From assembly GCF_012927455.1 (NCBI RefSeq), contig NZ_JABBPE010000002.1:1-64000 (forward strand): a stretch of DNA of 64,000 nt. Direction: 5' to 3'. The notes below the pieces were generated by a model. The model was not told the DNA's origin. It made no database searches and saw nothing but the letters and a program-made list of their open reading frames with translations. The translations under genes were made by a program, and so were the position numbers. Of the stretch, positions 25,655-34,247 are shown piece after piece (within the stretch, counting starts at the first letter, position 1; every line of letters begins with the position of its first letter). Origin of the DNA: Polaromonas sp. GTDB lineage: Bacteria; Pseudomonadota; Gammaproteobacteria; Burkholderiales; Burkholderiaceae_C.

Positions 25655-28600
25655 CTAATGAAAATCGCGGCTGGCGGTGCCCAGCCGCCCGAGCAGTGGC
25701 GTCAGGTCTTCCAGCCGCTGCGCCACCAAGTTGCGCACGGCGCCGTAGCCTTTTTTGTCGGCATCTTCGCTGCGTTGCCAGACGCCATGCACCGCCAGCA
25801 AGCGCGCATGCAGCACCTCGGCGCGCTGCGTTTCGCGCAGTGACTTCCAGACAATCACGTTGACCGGGCCGGTTTCGTCTTCCAGCGTGATGAAGATGGT
25901 GCCTTTGGCCGTTTGCGGCTGCTGGCGCACCGTGACAATGCCGCAGGCCGCGACCTGCCGGCCATCGGGCAGCGCATTGAGCTGGTCGGCGCTGAGCAGA
26001 CCTTTCTTCGCCAGCCGTGGCCGCAGCAAGGCCAGCGGATGGCGGCGCAGCGTGAGGCCGGTGGACTGGTAGTCAAACAGGATGTTTTCACCTTCGGGGG
26101 TGTCGGGCAGCTGCAGCGGTGATTCATGCGTGGGAACGGCTTTGAGCAGCAGCGGTGCCGGCTTGATGGCAGCGGCTTGCCACACCTGCTGGCGCCTGTG
26201 ACCGGCCAGTGGCAACAAGGCATCGGCGGCGGCCAGCGCATTGATTTCCAGCGTGCCAAGCTGCGCCCGCAGGGCCAGGTCTTCGGTGGAGGTGAAGCAG
26301 GCTTGGGCCCGGGCTGCGACCAGGCGCTGCGCGGCGGCTTCAGACAAACCAGAGACCATGCGCAGGCCCAGGCGCACGGCAGGTTGCGGCTGCCTGATGC
26401 CAGGATATTCAGGCGGCGCGGAAGCTTCCTTGGCTTCCCTGGCGTTTTCCAGCGAGCAGTCCCAGCCGCTAAAAGTCACATCGACCGCGCGCAGCTCCAC
26501 CCCATGGCGGCGCGCGTCCTGCACCAGTTGCGCGGGCGCATAAAAGCCCATGGGCTGGGAATTGAGCAGGGCCGCCAGAAAGCAGGCGGGCTCGTGGCAT
26601 TTAAGCCAGCAGCTGATGTAGACCAGCTTGGCAAAACTGGCGGCGTGGCTTTCCGGAAAGCCGTAGGCACCAAAGCCCCTGATCTGCTTGAAGATGTTTT
26701 CGGAAAATTCGGCTTCGTAACCGCGCGCCGTCATGGTGCCGACCAGCCGGTCATGAAAGCGCTCGACCCCGCCCTTGCGCTTCCACGCCGCCATGGAACG
26801 GCGCAGGTCATCGGCCTCGTCGGCAGAAAACTTTGCGGCAATCATGGCAATCTGCATGACCTGCTCCTGAAAAATCGGCACGCCCAGCGTGCGCCCCAAG
26901 GCATGGCGCAGCTCTTCATTGGGATAGGTTTCTTCTTCGGGGTGCTCACGGCGACGCAAATACGGGTGCACCATGCCGCCCTGAATCGGTCCCGGCCGCA
27001 CGATGGCGACCTGCACCACCAGGTCGTAAAAGCAGCGCGGTTTCAGGCGCGGCAGCATCGACATCTGGGCCCGGCTTTCGATCTGGAACACGCCCACGGT
27101 GTCGGCCTGACAAATCATGTCGTAGGTCGGCACATCGCCCGATTCAATCTGATGCATTTGCAGCTGGCCGCCCCGGCTCAGGTCGACCAGATCAAGGCAA
27201 CGCCGAATCGCCGACAGCATGCCCAGCGCCAGCACATCGACCTTGAGCAGGCCCATGGCGTCCAGGTCGTCCTTGTCCCACTGGATGATGCGGCGCGCCT
27301 CCATGGCCGCCGGCTGAATCGGCACCAGCCGCGTCAGCTTGCCCTGCGTCAGCACAAAACCGCCGACATGCTGGCCCAGATGGCGTGGAAAGCCGATCAG
27401 CTGCGTCGTCAGGTCCAGCCACTGCAGCACCGGCCCGATGTCGGCCTGCAGATTGGCTTCCTCGAGTTTTTTCTGCAACGCGTCACTGCCGTCAAACCAG
27501 AAATGCTCTTTGGCCAGTTGCTCGACCAGCGCCGGGTCTATGGCCAGCGCCTTGCCGACATCGCGCAAGGCGCTGCGCGGCCGGTAGCAGGTCACGGTGG
27601 CAGCAATGGCGGCGCGGTCGTGGCCGTATTTTTGGTAGATGTACTGGATCACTTCTTCGCGCCGCTGGTGCTCAAAGTCCACATCAATATCGGGCGGCTC
27701 GTGGCGTTCGCGGCTCATGAAACGCTCAAACAGCAGCTGGCTTTCGGCCGGATTGACGGCCGTCACGCCCAGGCAATAACACACCGCTGAATTGGCCGCC
27801 GAGCCGCGCCCCTGACACAGGATGTGTTGCTCGTTGGCAAAACGCACGATGTCATACACCGTGATGAAGAACATCTCGTAGTGCAGCTCTTCAATCAGCG
27901 CCAATTCGTAGCCGAGCTGGGTCTGGATGGCTTCGGGCACGCCGCCCGGGTAACGCCTGCGCGCGCCTTCAGCGGTGAGACGGCGCAGGCATTGGGCCGG
28001 GGTTTCAGCGGCGGGCACGATGTCTTGCCTCGGATAGCGGTAAAGGTCACGAATCTCGTCAAGATTGAAACGGCAGCGCGCCGCCACTTCCAACGTGGCC
28101 TTGAGCAGGCTGGCGGGGTAAATATCGCTAAGGCGCATGCGCGGCCGCAAATGCGCCTCGGCGTTCATCTGCAGGGCAAAGCCGCAGTCATGCACACTTT
28201 TTCCCAGGCCTATGGCGGTCATCACGTCGTGCAGCGGCTTGCGTGAACGCACATGCATCAGCACACAGCCCGCAGCCACCAGCCGGATGCCGGTGCGACT
28301 GGCGACGGCCTGCAGCTGCTGCAGGCGCAGCGCGTCATCCAGTCCTTGCAGCAGCTCGACCGCGAGCCAGCAATTGGCGCCATTTGGGCCATTTTTTGAG
28401 CAAAAAAGGCCTCTAGCCCAATCGGCATGGGCGCAGAGTGCTTCTGTATTGATAGCACCCGATAACCCGGGTAAAGGACAAAGCAGCACCTCGCAGTTGG
28501 CCAGCAGCGAAAAGTCGCTTTCACCCAGCGCCACGCGGTAGCTGCCTTTTTCAATCAGGTCGCCGGCCTGGCGCGCTGCAGTGATGAATTCACACAGGTT

Positions 28601-28879
28601 GCCCCAGCCCGCCGCGTTGTGTGGCAGCACCACCAGCTTGAAGGGATGGGCCGCAGCGACCCAAAACTCGGCGCCTGGCAGCAATTGCAGCCCGTGCTGT
28701 TTAGCCGCCACATGCGCCCGCACCACGCCGGCGACCGAGCATTCATCGGTAATGGCCAGCGCCCGGTAACCCAGCGCATGGGCGCGCGCTACCAGCTCTT
28801 CGGCGTGCGAAGCGCCGCGCTGAAAACTGAAATTGCTGAGCGCATGCAGCTCGGCGTAGTCGGGAAGCAGGCTGGCCAT
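25655..28879 (-). CDS. dnaE2: Error-prone DNA polymerase DnaE2 (ImuC)
   Basis: 1074 residues from the ATG at 28879 (MASLLPDYAELHALSNFSFQ). It has an N-terminal PHP domain (YRALAITDECSVAGVVRAHV), a C-family polymerase palm with the aspartate motif PDIDVDF near residue 400, fingers (RRSMAAWKRKGG), a helix-hairpin-helix region and an OB fold (VAACGIVTVRQQPQT). DnaE2 is the damage-inducible translesion subunit partnering ImuA and ImuB. It is the last gene of the imuA-imuB-dnaE2 operon, 19 bp after imuB. A dispersed repeat copy (28400-28458) lies in-frame in the PHP region and encodes HADWARGLFCSKNG. A longer frame upstream of 28879 overlaps imuB and is not used. Confidence 0.95.
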   Translation of the reverse strand: MASLLPDYAELHALSNFSFQRGASHAEELVARAHALGYRALAITDECSVAGVVRAHVAAKQHGLQLLPGAEFWVAAAHPFKLVVLPHNAAGWGNLCEFITAARQAGDLIEKGSYRVALGESDFSLLANCEVLLCPLPGLSGAINTEALCAHADWARGLFCSKNGPNGANCWLAVELLQGLDDALRLQQLQAVASRTGIRLVAAGCVLMHVRSRKPLHDVMTAIGLGKSVHDCGFALQMNAEAHLRPRMRLSDIYPASLLKATLEVAARCRFNLDEIRDLYRYPRQDIVPAAETPAQCLRRLTAEGARRRYPGGVPEAIQTQLGYELALIEELHYEMFFITVYDIVRFANEQHILCQGRGSAANSAVCYCLGVTAVNPAESQLLFERFMSRERHEPPDIDVDFEHQRREEVIQYIYQKYGHDRAAIAATVTCYRPRSALRDVGKALAIDPALVEQLAKEHFWFDGSDALQKKLEEANLQADIGPVLQWLDLTTQLIGFPRHLGQHVGGFVLTQGKLTRLVPIQPAAMEARRIIQWDKDDLDAMGLLKVDVLALGMLSAIRRCLDLVDLSRGGQLQMHQIESGDVPTYDMICQADTVGVFQIESRAQMSMLPRLKPRCFYDLVVQVAIVRPGPIQGGMVHPYLRRREHPEEETYPNEELRHALGRTLGVPIFQEQVMQIAMIAAKFSADEADDLRRSMAAWKRKGGVERFHDRLVGTMTARGYEAEFSENIFKQIRGFGAYGFPESHAASFAKLVYISCWLKCHEPACFLAALLNSQPMGFYAPAQLVQDARRHGVELRAVDVTFSGWDCSLENAREAKEASAPPEYPGIRQPQPAVRLGLRMVSGLSEAAAQRLVAARAQACFTSTEDLALRAQLGTLEINALAAADALLPLAGHRRQQVWQAAAIKPAPLLLKAVPTHESPLQLPDTPEGENILFDYQSTGLTLRRHPLALLRPRLAKKGLLSADQLNALPDGRQVAACGIVTVRQQPQTAKGTIFITLEDETGPVNVIVWKSLRETQRAEVLHARLLAVHGVWQRSEDADKKGYGAVRNLVAQRLEDLTPLLGRLGTASRDFH
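28400..28458 (-). repeat. Dispersed repeat copy b (inside dnaE2)
   Basis: GGCCTCTAGCCCAATCGGCA followed by TGGGCGCAG and GCTTCTGTATTGATAGCAC: stem GCCC-N9-GGGC, loop ATGCCGATT in the element's own orientation. In-frame with dnaE2. Confidence 0.8.
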
Positions 28880-28898
28880 GGGTGCTTTTTCAGGATGT

Positions 28899-30395
28899 TC
28901 AGGCAAAAAAACCGTGCAGATACCAGGCGTGCGGCTGCCCGGCAGCGCTTTGCGGCGCTGCCACCGGCAACCGTTCGCTGTAAATCCACAGCAGTCCGCC
29001 CTGCCCGCTGCGGTAGATGAAATAGTCGCGGATCGCCGGCGGCCTGCTGCGCCCCCCCGAGGCCGCGCCCTCGCCCGCCTTGTCGCCCGCCTTGTCACCC
29101 GCCATCAGCCAGCCGCTGACCTCCAGCCGCTGCGGTCCGGCCAGCCGTTGCAGCCGGCCCTGGTACACCGGGCTGTCGCCGTGCATCGCCAGCCGCAACG
29201 GCGGGTACAGCAGCCAGCTCGGGTACAAGGCTTCGGTTTTTTGCTCTTTTTCCCTATCATTTAGGCCTCTAGCCCATACAGTACGGGCGTTAGAAGCTAT
29301 TGATTTAATAGCACTTCGGACGCTGCTTGCACTCACTGCATTCACGGCACTAATCCAGCGCTGCATCTGCTCGGGCCGGTGGTCGGCGCAGGGCTGCCAG
29401 ACCTGCACCTGCTCGGCGCCCAGACGGGCGCTCAGGCGTTCGATCAGCTCCAGCGCGCTGTCGCCCTGCTTGCGCTCCTGCATCAGCAAGCTGGCAGTGG
29501 CGGCGGCCGAATCGGTGAGCTTTTCGGTCTCCAGCGACTGCAATCTCAGGGTATGAACAGGCGCCGGCAAACGCTGCTGGCCCAGCTGCTCGGCGATCAG
29601 GCGCGCCACATGGCGCAAGTCTTGCGCGGGCTGGGCCGTGCGCACCACCAGTTCGCCGGTGGGCGGCACATCGCGGCGCTGGTCCAGCTGCCAGACCAGC
29701 TTGAGGGCGCGCAAACCGCTCTGGCGGCCCAGCAGCCAGGCCTGCAGGTGCAGCAGCAGGCGTTCGACACCGGACATCAGCGCCGGCGCATGAATCACCA
29801 GCGCGTCGAGCTCCAGCTTTTCGTCGAAAGACTCGGGCAGCACCAGCCAGTCGTAGCCGTCTGGCGCGTGGCCGCGGGCGCGGTCCAGCGCAGCCAGCAG
29901 CGGCGCGCCAAAACGCCTGGCCACGCCGTCACGCGGCAGGCGCAGCAGGTCGTCCCAATTGCGGCAACCGATCCGCTCCAGCACGCCCAGATGGGCTCTA
30001 GCCGCGCTAAGCGTGTGCATTGGTAGCTCGGCCACGCGCTGGCGCGCTGCTGCATGCTGACGCTCAAGCTGCAAATTACGGGCAACGTGGGCCTGGCGCA
30101 AGCGCCCGAGCGCTATCAAAGATGTAGCGCCTTGCGCCCGTTCTATATGGGCTAGAACCTTATTTTCTTGAAAAAACTGGCTTGCCTGCTGCACCAGCAG
30201 CTGCGCCAGCCGGGCCAGCCCGCCAAACAAGCGCAGGCTGCCGGAGACTTCCAGCAGCACGGCTTCATCGAGCAGCGCCACGCGCGGCGTAAAGCCGAGC
30301 GCGATGCTGGCCAGCGCCCGCTGCGCCGCCGCCTGGTTCAGCACGGCCGGCCCGGGCTCAGTGCGGATGCACGCTTGCAGTGCGATCCAGCGCAT
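28899..30395 (-). CDS. imuB: Y-family polymerase-like protein ImuB
   Basis: 498 residues. Non-catalytic Y-family homologue that links DnaE2 to the beta clamp and ImuA. Seen: MRWIALQACI, LGFTPRVALLDEAVLLEVSG (where active Y polymerases carry acidic residues), LRLFGGLARLAQLLVQQ, and the little-finger and C-terminal region ending YFIYRSGQGGLLWIYSERLP and WYLHGFF. Two segments derive from dispersed repeat copies: ENKVLAHIERAQGATSLIAL (30110-30168) and SAIKSIASNARTVWARGLND (29255-29313). A small duplication (GDKAGDKAGE) lies near the C-terminus. It overlaps imuA by 38 bp. Confidence 0.92.
   Translation of the reverse strand: MRWIALQACIRTEPGPAVLNQAAAQRALASIALGFTPRVALLDEAVLLEVSGSLRLFGGLARLAQLLVQQASQFFQENKVLAHIERAQGATSLIALGRLRQAHVARNLQLERQHAAARQRVAELPMHTLSAARAHLGVLERIGCRNWDDLLRLPRDGVARRFGAPLLAALDRARGHAPDGYDWLVLPESFDEKLELDALVIHAPALMSGVERLLLHLQAWLLGRQSGLRALKLVWQLDQRRDVPPTGELVVRTAQPAQDLRHVARLIAEQLGQQRLPAPVHTLRLQSLETEKLTDSAAATASLLMQERKQGDSALELIERLSARLGAEQVQVWQPCADHRPEQMQRWISAVNAVSASSVRSAIKSIASNARTVWARGLNDREKEQKTEALYPSWLLYPPLRLAMHGDSPVYQGRLQRLAGPQRLEVSGWLMAGDKAGDKAGEGAASGGRSRPPAIRDYFIYRSGQGGLLWIYSERLPVAAPQSAAGQPHAWYLHGFFA
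29255..29313 (-). repeat. Dispersed repeat copy c (inside imuB)
   Basis: AGGCCTCTAGCCCATACAGT then ACGGGCGTTAGAAGCTATTG and an AT-rich tail. Stem GCCC-N9-GGGC, loop GTACTGTAT in element orientation. In-frame near the C-terminal third of ImuB. Confidence 0.8.
30110..30168 (+). repeat. Dispersed repeat copy d (inside imuB)
   Basis: CGCTATCAAAGATGTAGCGC then CTTGCGCCCGTTCTATATGG and GCTAGAACC. Stem GCCC-N9-GGGC, loop GTTCTATAT. In-frame near the N-terminal third of ImuB, opposite orientation to copy c. Confidence 0.8.
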
Positions 30396-31182
30396 GCGCT
30401 ATCCACGGTGAAGCTGAAGAAGTGGAAGGAAACAGCACCGGAGCGGCCCCCTCGTCTTCGCGCCGCCGCCGTACCCGCTCCCGGCTAGCCGCCAGCAGCG
30501 CCAGCAAACGGGCCGGCCGGGTGGTCAGCAGCAACGGCGCAGCCAGCGGCGGGCCACGGCGTTTCAGCAGATGGACCAGCAGGTTGCCGGCCTCGCCGGC
30601 CTCGTTCACCGCGCATTCAAGTAGCAGCCGCAGCGGCGCCGGCGAAGACTCCTGCTGCGCGCGCAAGGGGCGAAACACAAACAGCAGCTTGTTGTGCGCA
30701 TGGGCGGCAATCTGCAGACGCCGCAAATGGGCGCTGCGGGCATCGGGCAGCCAGGCCAGCACGCTGGCGACATCGGCACACTGCAAGGCCTCGCGTGTGG
30801 CCCAAAGCAGCGCCAGCCCATCGTTGGCCTGCACGCACAGCAGGCGCTGCATGTCGAGCTGGCGCGCGCCCAAAGCCGGGCCAAAAGGCAGCCAAGGCGC
30901 GCCGACCAGCACCACCATCTGGCCCGGCCCGGCCTGCTGAATGGCAGCCAGCGCAGGCGCCAGCAAGCCCCATTCATGCAGCCCCGCCTGCGGCTGCAAC
31001 AGTTCAATCAGCGCGCCCTGCGGCCAGCCGCCACCTGGCAGCACCTGGTTGAGCGCTGCATAGCCGGTATCCACGGTGTGCAGGCTTGCACTGCCCAGCT
31101 CGCCGGCGCGCCACACCTGGGACAAGGCGCCTACGGCGCCGAAGGCAGGCAAGGCACGGTCCATGGAAATCAGGGAAGGCAT
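30358..31182 (-). CDS. imuA: ImuA (SulA/RecA-like mutasome protein)
   Basis: 274 residues with the ImuA layout: VDTGYAALNQVLPGGGWPQGALIELLQPQ at the RecA-like core, LLAPALAAIQQAG, MVVLVGAPWLPFGPAL, then LPDARSAHLRRLQIAAH. ImuA is an inactivated RecA relative needed with ImuB and DnaE2 for damage-induced mutagenesis. It is the first gene of the operon, with a perfect LexA box about 40 bp upstream. Confidence 0.9.
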   Translation of the reverse strand: MPSLISMDRALPAFGAVGALSQVWRAGELGSASLHTVDTGYAALNQVLPGGGWPQGALIELLQPQAGLHEWGLLAPALAAIQQAGPGQMVVLVGAPWLPFGPALGARQLDMQRLLCVQANDGLALLWATREALQCADVASVLAWLPDARSAHLRRLQIAAHAHNKLLFVFRPLRAQQESSPAPLRLLLECAVNEAGEAGNLLVHLLKRRGPPLAAPLLLTTRPARLLALLAASRERVRRRREDEGAAPVLFPSTSSASPWIAHALDRTASVHPH

Positions 31183-31219
31183 GATGGACGCTTGAAACGG
31201 CTTGAATCAGGTTAATTAA

Positions 31220-31235
31220 CTGTACGGACATACAG
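31220..31235. promoter_or_regulatory. LexA (SOS) box
   Basis: CTGTACGGACATACAG is a perfect CTGT-N8-ACAG site 37 bp before the imuA ATG. It predicts LexA repression of imuA-imuB-dnaE2 and induction by DNA damage. Confidence 0.9.
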
Positions 31236-31328
31236 TATATGACCTGATTCAAGGCTTGGGGGCAATACCCTTTCAACTGGTTTGGCCCCACGTCTGCTCG
31301 ACCCTTGAAGGGGCCTGCATCAGCCGGA

Positions 31329-31363
31329 TAAAAAAAAGCGCCAGGGCTTGATCTCCCTGGCGC
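31329..31363 (-). terminator. Rho-independent terminator of dsbB
   Basis: Perfect 9-bp stem GCGCCAGGG/CCCTGGCGC (31338-31346 and 31355-31363) with a run of A on its left, which is a T-run for minus-strand transcripts. It separates dsbB from the mutasome operon. Confidence 0.85.
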
Positions 31364-31381
31364 CTTGGTCTGCGGCCTGAC

Positions 31382-31421
31382 GTCTTAGCGTGTCTTAGCG
31401 TGTCTTAGCGTGTCTTAGCGT
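31382..31421. repeat. Four 10-bp tandem repeats at the dsbB stop
   Basis: GTCTTAGCGT repeated four times without gaps. The dsbB stop codon (TAA on the minus strand) is inside the last unit, so changes in copy number would not affect the protein. Confidence 0.95.
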
Positions 31422-31921
31422 TTGCGCGCCTGGCGCAGCGCCAGCGTCAGGCCGATCAGGCCGGTTGCGACAAAGCACACAAAGGACCAGTTGGCAATCG
31501 AGCCGCCCAGAAAGGTCCAGTCCACCTTGGAGCAGTCGCCGCTGCCTTTGAAAATCATCGGCACCACGCGCTGCAGCGGAAAGGTTTCAATCATCCCGTA
31601 AAAGTCGCGCCCACAGGAGGCGACTTCGGGCGGATACCATTGCAGCCAGCTTTGCCGCGCCGCCACAAACGCGCCAAAACCCGAGAGCAGCACCAGTAGC
31701 AGAGCACCGCTGATCAGCACGCTTTTTTTGTTGGAAATGGCCGTGAGGCCTGCAACAATGGCGACCAGCAGCAGTGCGTAACGCTGCACGATGCACATGG
31801 GGCAAGGCTCCAGCCCCACCACATGCTGCAGATACAAACCAAAAGCCAGCAGGGCCACACAGCCCAAAGACAGCAGTGCCAGCACGCGGCGTGGCATCGC
31901 ATCGAAATAAGTCAAAAACAT
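31415..31921 (-). CDS. dsbB: Disulfide bond formation protein DsbB
   Basis: 168 residues, four membrane segments. It reoxidises DsbA and passes electrons to quinone. The first periplasmic pair is CPMC (40-43, in GLEPCPMCIVQRYALL). The second pair is in the other periplasmic loop (ASCGRDF and GDCSKVDW). The ATG at 31921 is preferred over the one at 31927 because AGGA lies 5 nt before it. It ends at a terminator. Unrelated short tandem repeats flank the gene on both sides. Confidence 0.92.
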   Translation of the reverse strand: MFLTYFDAMPRRVLALLSLGCVALLAFGLYLQHVVGLEPCPMCIVQRYALLLVAIVAGLTAISNKKSVLISGALLLVLLSGFGAFVAARQSWLQWYPPEVASCGRDFYGMIETFPLQRVVPMIFKGSGDCSKVDWTFLGGSIANWSFVCFVATGLIGLTLALRQARKR

Positions 31922-32031
31922 GGTCATCCTGTAAGTCCGGGAATTAGTCAAGTAGCCTAGGCAGAGTTTAAGCGGCTGCGCGCCTATGGGGACGCACGGC
32001 CTTGGTGGACGCTCCGCAACCACAGGAATGC

Positions 32032-32075
32032 GCTAACCACGCTAACCACGCTAACCACGCTAACCACGCTAACCA
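32032..32075. repeat. Five 9-bp tandem repeats upstream of dsbB
   Basis: GCTAACCAC repeated four times, then a partial fifth unit (GCTAACCA). It lies about 110 bp upstream of the dsbB start. On the minus strand the other array beside dsbB reads GCTAAGACAC, which shares GCTAA and a C-rich end. Confidence 0.95.
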
Positions 32076-32348
32076 AAGCAACTTGACTCATTCAAAAGAT
32101 CGTTACTGCGAATCAGCGGCCTGCGGTGGTGAGCCGGTTCAATCGATGTCCTTGAGCCCTGCGCTGGCGCGCGCTACGTTGGAGGGGCTTAGTCCATCCT
32201 GTAAGCAGGGGTGATTCCGACCTGATGAATATCGGGTTATGAGGTCTTTCAGGCTTTTTGTCACTAACCAGAGCGTAAACTTCCACCCTTGTATTGCAGC
32301 GCAGACAGTGGCGCGCCCGCCCGGGCGAGCGCCACAACAAGGACACCG

Positions 32349-33593
32349 ATGAAACGAGTTGATGATTTCCGCCTGAAATTTGGCAGCAAAGAACTGGTCC
32401 CCCTCATTATTGGCGGAATGGGCGTAGACATTTCCACCGCCGAGCTGGCACTTGAGGCGGTACGCCTGGGGGGTATCGGCCATATCTCCGACGCCATGGT
32501 TCAGGATGTGTCTGACCGGCGTTTTGACACTGATTTTGTCAAGGAAAAGACCAAGTTCTACAAGCACAACATCAACAACTCGGACAAGAGCGTTGTCCAG
32601 TTCGATCTGGCGCGCCTGGCCGAAGCCACCAAACTGCATGTCGGCAGAACCATGGAAGCCAAGCGTGGCGATGGCCTGGTGTTTATCAACTGCATGGAAA
32701 AGCTGACCATGAACTCGCCGCGCGACACGCTGGAAGTGCGGCTCAATTCCGCGCTGGATGCCGGCATTGACGGCATCACCCTGAGCGCCGGCCTGCATCT
32801 GGGCTCTTTCGGCCTGATGGCGGCGCATCCGCGTTTTCGAGACGCCAAGCTGGGCATCATTGTTTCTTCGGTGCGTGCGCTGCAACTTTTTCTGCGCAAG
32901 ACGGCGCGGCTCAGCCGGTTGCCTGATTTCGTGATTGTGGAAGGCCCGCTGGCCGGTGGTCACCTGGGTTTTGGCATGGATTGGGCCCAGTACGACCTGG
33001 CCACCATCCTGGCCGAAATTGCGGCCTACCTGAAAGCCGAGCAGCTGGATATTCCGCTGATTGCCGCAGGCGGCATTTTTACCGGCAGCGACGCCGTGTC
33101 GTTTCTGGAAAATGGCGCCGCCGCGGTGCAACTGGCCACGCGCTTTACTGTCGCCAATGAGTGCGGCCTGCCGGCCAAGGTCAAGCAGGATTACTTCCTG
33201 GCCAGCGAAGAAGACATCATCGTGAACACCATTTCACCGACCGGCTACCCGATGCGCATGTTGAAGAGCACGCCAGCCATAGGCTCGGGCATACGCCCAA
33301 ATTGCGAAGCCTACGGTTATCTGCTGGATGGCAACGGCAATTGCGCCTACATCAACGCCTACAACGCACAAATCGTCATTCACCCCGATGGCAAAAACTT
33401 GTCGGTGATGGACAAGACCTGCTTGTGCACGCACATGCGCAACTACAACTGCTGGACTTGCGGCAGCACGACCTACCGGCTCAAGGACACCACCCGGCTG
33501 CTGGCCGACGGCAGCTATCAGACATTGAGCGCCGAACACATTTTTCGCGATTACCAGTTCAGCGTCGATCAGCAGGTAGTGCTGCCCGCATAA
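32349..33593 (+). CDS. NAD(P)H-dependent flavin oxidoreductase (nitronate monooxygenase/FabK-like)
   Basis: 414 residues from ATG 32349, TIM-barrel FMN family PF03060. Seen: PLIIGGMGVDISTAELALEA at the start, VEGPLAGGHLGFG (FMN phosphate region), IPLIAAGGIFTGSDAVSFLENGAAAVQLATRF. It carries a cysteine-rich C-terminal stretch (MDKTCLCTHMRNYNCWTCGS) that could bind metal or an Fe-S cluster. The substrate (nitronate, enoyl-ACP or other) cannot be fixed. Monocistronic, followed by a terminator. Confidence 0.85.
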   Translation: MKRVDDFRLKFGSKELVPLIIGGMGVDISTAELALEAVRLGGIGHISDAMVQDVSDRRFDTDFVKEKTKFYKHNINNSDKSVVQFDLARLAEATKLHVGRTMEAKRGDGLVFINCMEKLTMNSPRDTLEVRLNSALDAGIDGITLSAGLHLGSFGLMAAHPRFRDAKLGIIVSSVRALQLFLRKTARLSRLPDFVIVEGPLAGGHLGFGMDWAQYDLATILAEIAAYLKAEQLDIPLIAAGGIFTGSDAVSFLENGAAAVQLATRFTVANECGLPAKVKQDYFLASEEDIIVNTISPTGYPMRMLKSTPAIGSGIRPNCEAYGYLLDGNGNCAYINAYNAQIVIHPDGKNLSVMDKTCLCTHMRNYNCWTCGSTTYRLKDTTRLLADGSYQTLSAEHIFRDYQFSVDQQVVLPA

Positions 33594-33609
33594 GCAACTA
33601 AACGGACTT

Positions 33610-33648
33610 GCCGCCGCGCTCCGCTCGGGGTGTTGGCGGCTTTTTTTT
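33610..33648 (+). terminator. Rho-independent terminator
   Basis: GCCGCC (33610-33615) pairs with GGCGGC (33635-33640), followed by eight T. Placed 17 bp after the stop of the flavin oxidoreductase gene. Confidence 0.75.
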
Positions 33649-33899
33649 GCGCGCTGCTTCAGCGAGAGTCAGACTTTGTATAAACGCGATCGTTGACCTC
33701 TGCCACTCGACGAATAACGCCTCTGCGGGATCCATAACCCGGTTGCAGCATGTATCAAATATCCTCAAATCGCAGGATGGCGGTCTTTCGCCTGGGGACT
33801 ACGCTAGGTGCCGGGTCTGATGGCGCTTGAGCGCTGCTATTTCGACAGCCACGGCCCTGCTGGGTTGGTTCCTAAATTATCTAAATCAAGGGAGAAGTC

Positions 33900-34208
33900 A
33901 TGGCTAATGCATCGCATCCTCACTTATTCACACACGAATGGTTTGAACGGCATCCCAGGCTGACCAAAAATTTCGGCAGAGAAACGATCGCACTGATTCT
34001 TGGGACACTGCTGGCCGTCGCGACATTGCTTGCAACATCGTTGGACTGGGCACAAAAAATTCCATTGGGCGCTTCACAAATTGTGGACATCGCCACGCGC
34101 ACTGATCACGATGCTTCCGCGCCGGCGGCAATTTCGAGCGACTTTTTCGACCAGTTTATTGAACAGAAAAAAGCTGCAAAAACGGACGTTCTGCCCGATC
34201 AGTTTTAA
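33900..34208 (+). CDS. Small single-span membrane protein, unknown function
   Basis: 102 residues with a good ribosome binding site (GGGAGAAG). The N-terminus is hydrophilic (MANASHPHLFTHEWFERHPR), then one membrane segment (TIALILGTLLAVATLLATSL) and a polar tail (FFDQFIEQKKAAKTDVLPDQF). No family recognised. The next reading frame (34248-34646) may be decayed material, so this gene borders a recently disturbed spot. Confidence 0.55.
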   Translation: MANASHPHLFTHEWFERHPRLTKNFGRETIALILGTLLAVATLLATSLDWAQKIPLGASQIVDIATRTDHDASAPAAISSDFFDQFIEQKKAAKTDVLPDQF

Positions 34209-34247
34209 CCGTTGGCGTGAACATCTGCTGTGAGCAACTGCGCCTGA

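Noticed and set aside
26126..27790. 554-residue plus-strand frame opposite dnaE2
   Set aside because: It is antisense to dnaE2, has a composition (Gln/His/Gly/Arg rich) typical of antisense GC-rich frames, and no recognised domain.
31381..32075. Tandem repeats near dsbB considered as a CRISPR array
   Set aside because: The units are 9-10 bp, contiguous with no spacers, and there are no cas genes; they are simple tandem repeats.
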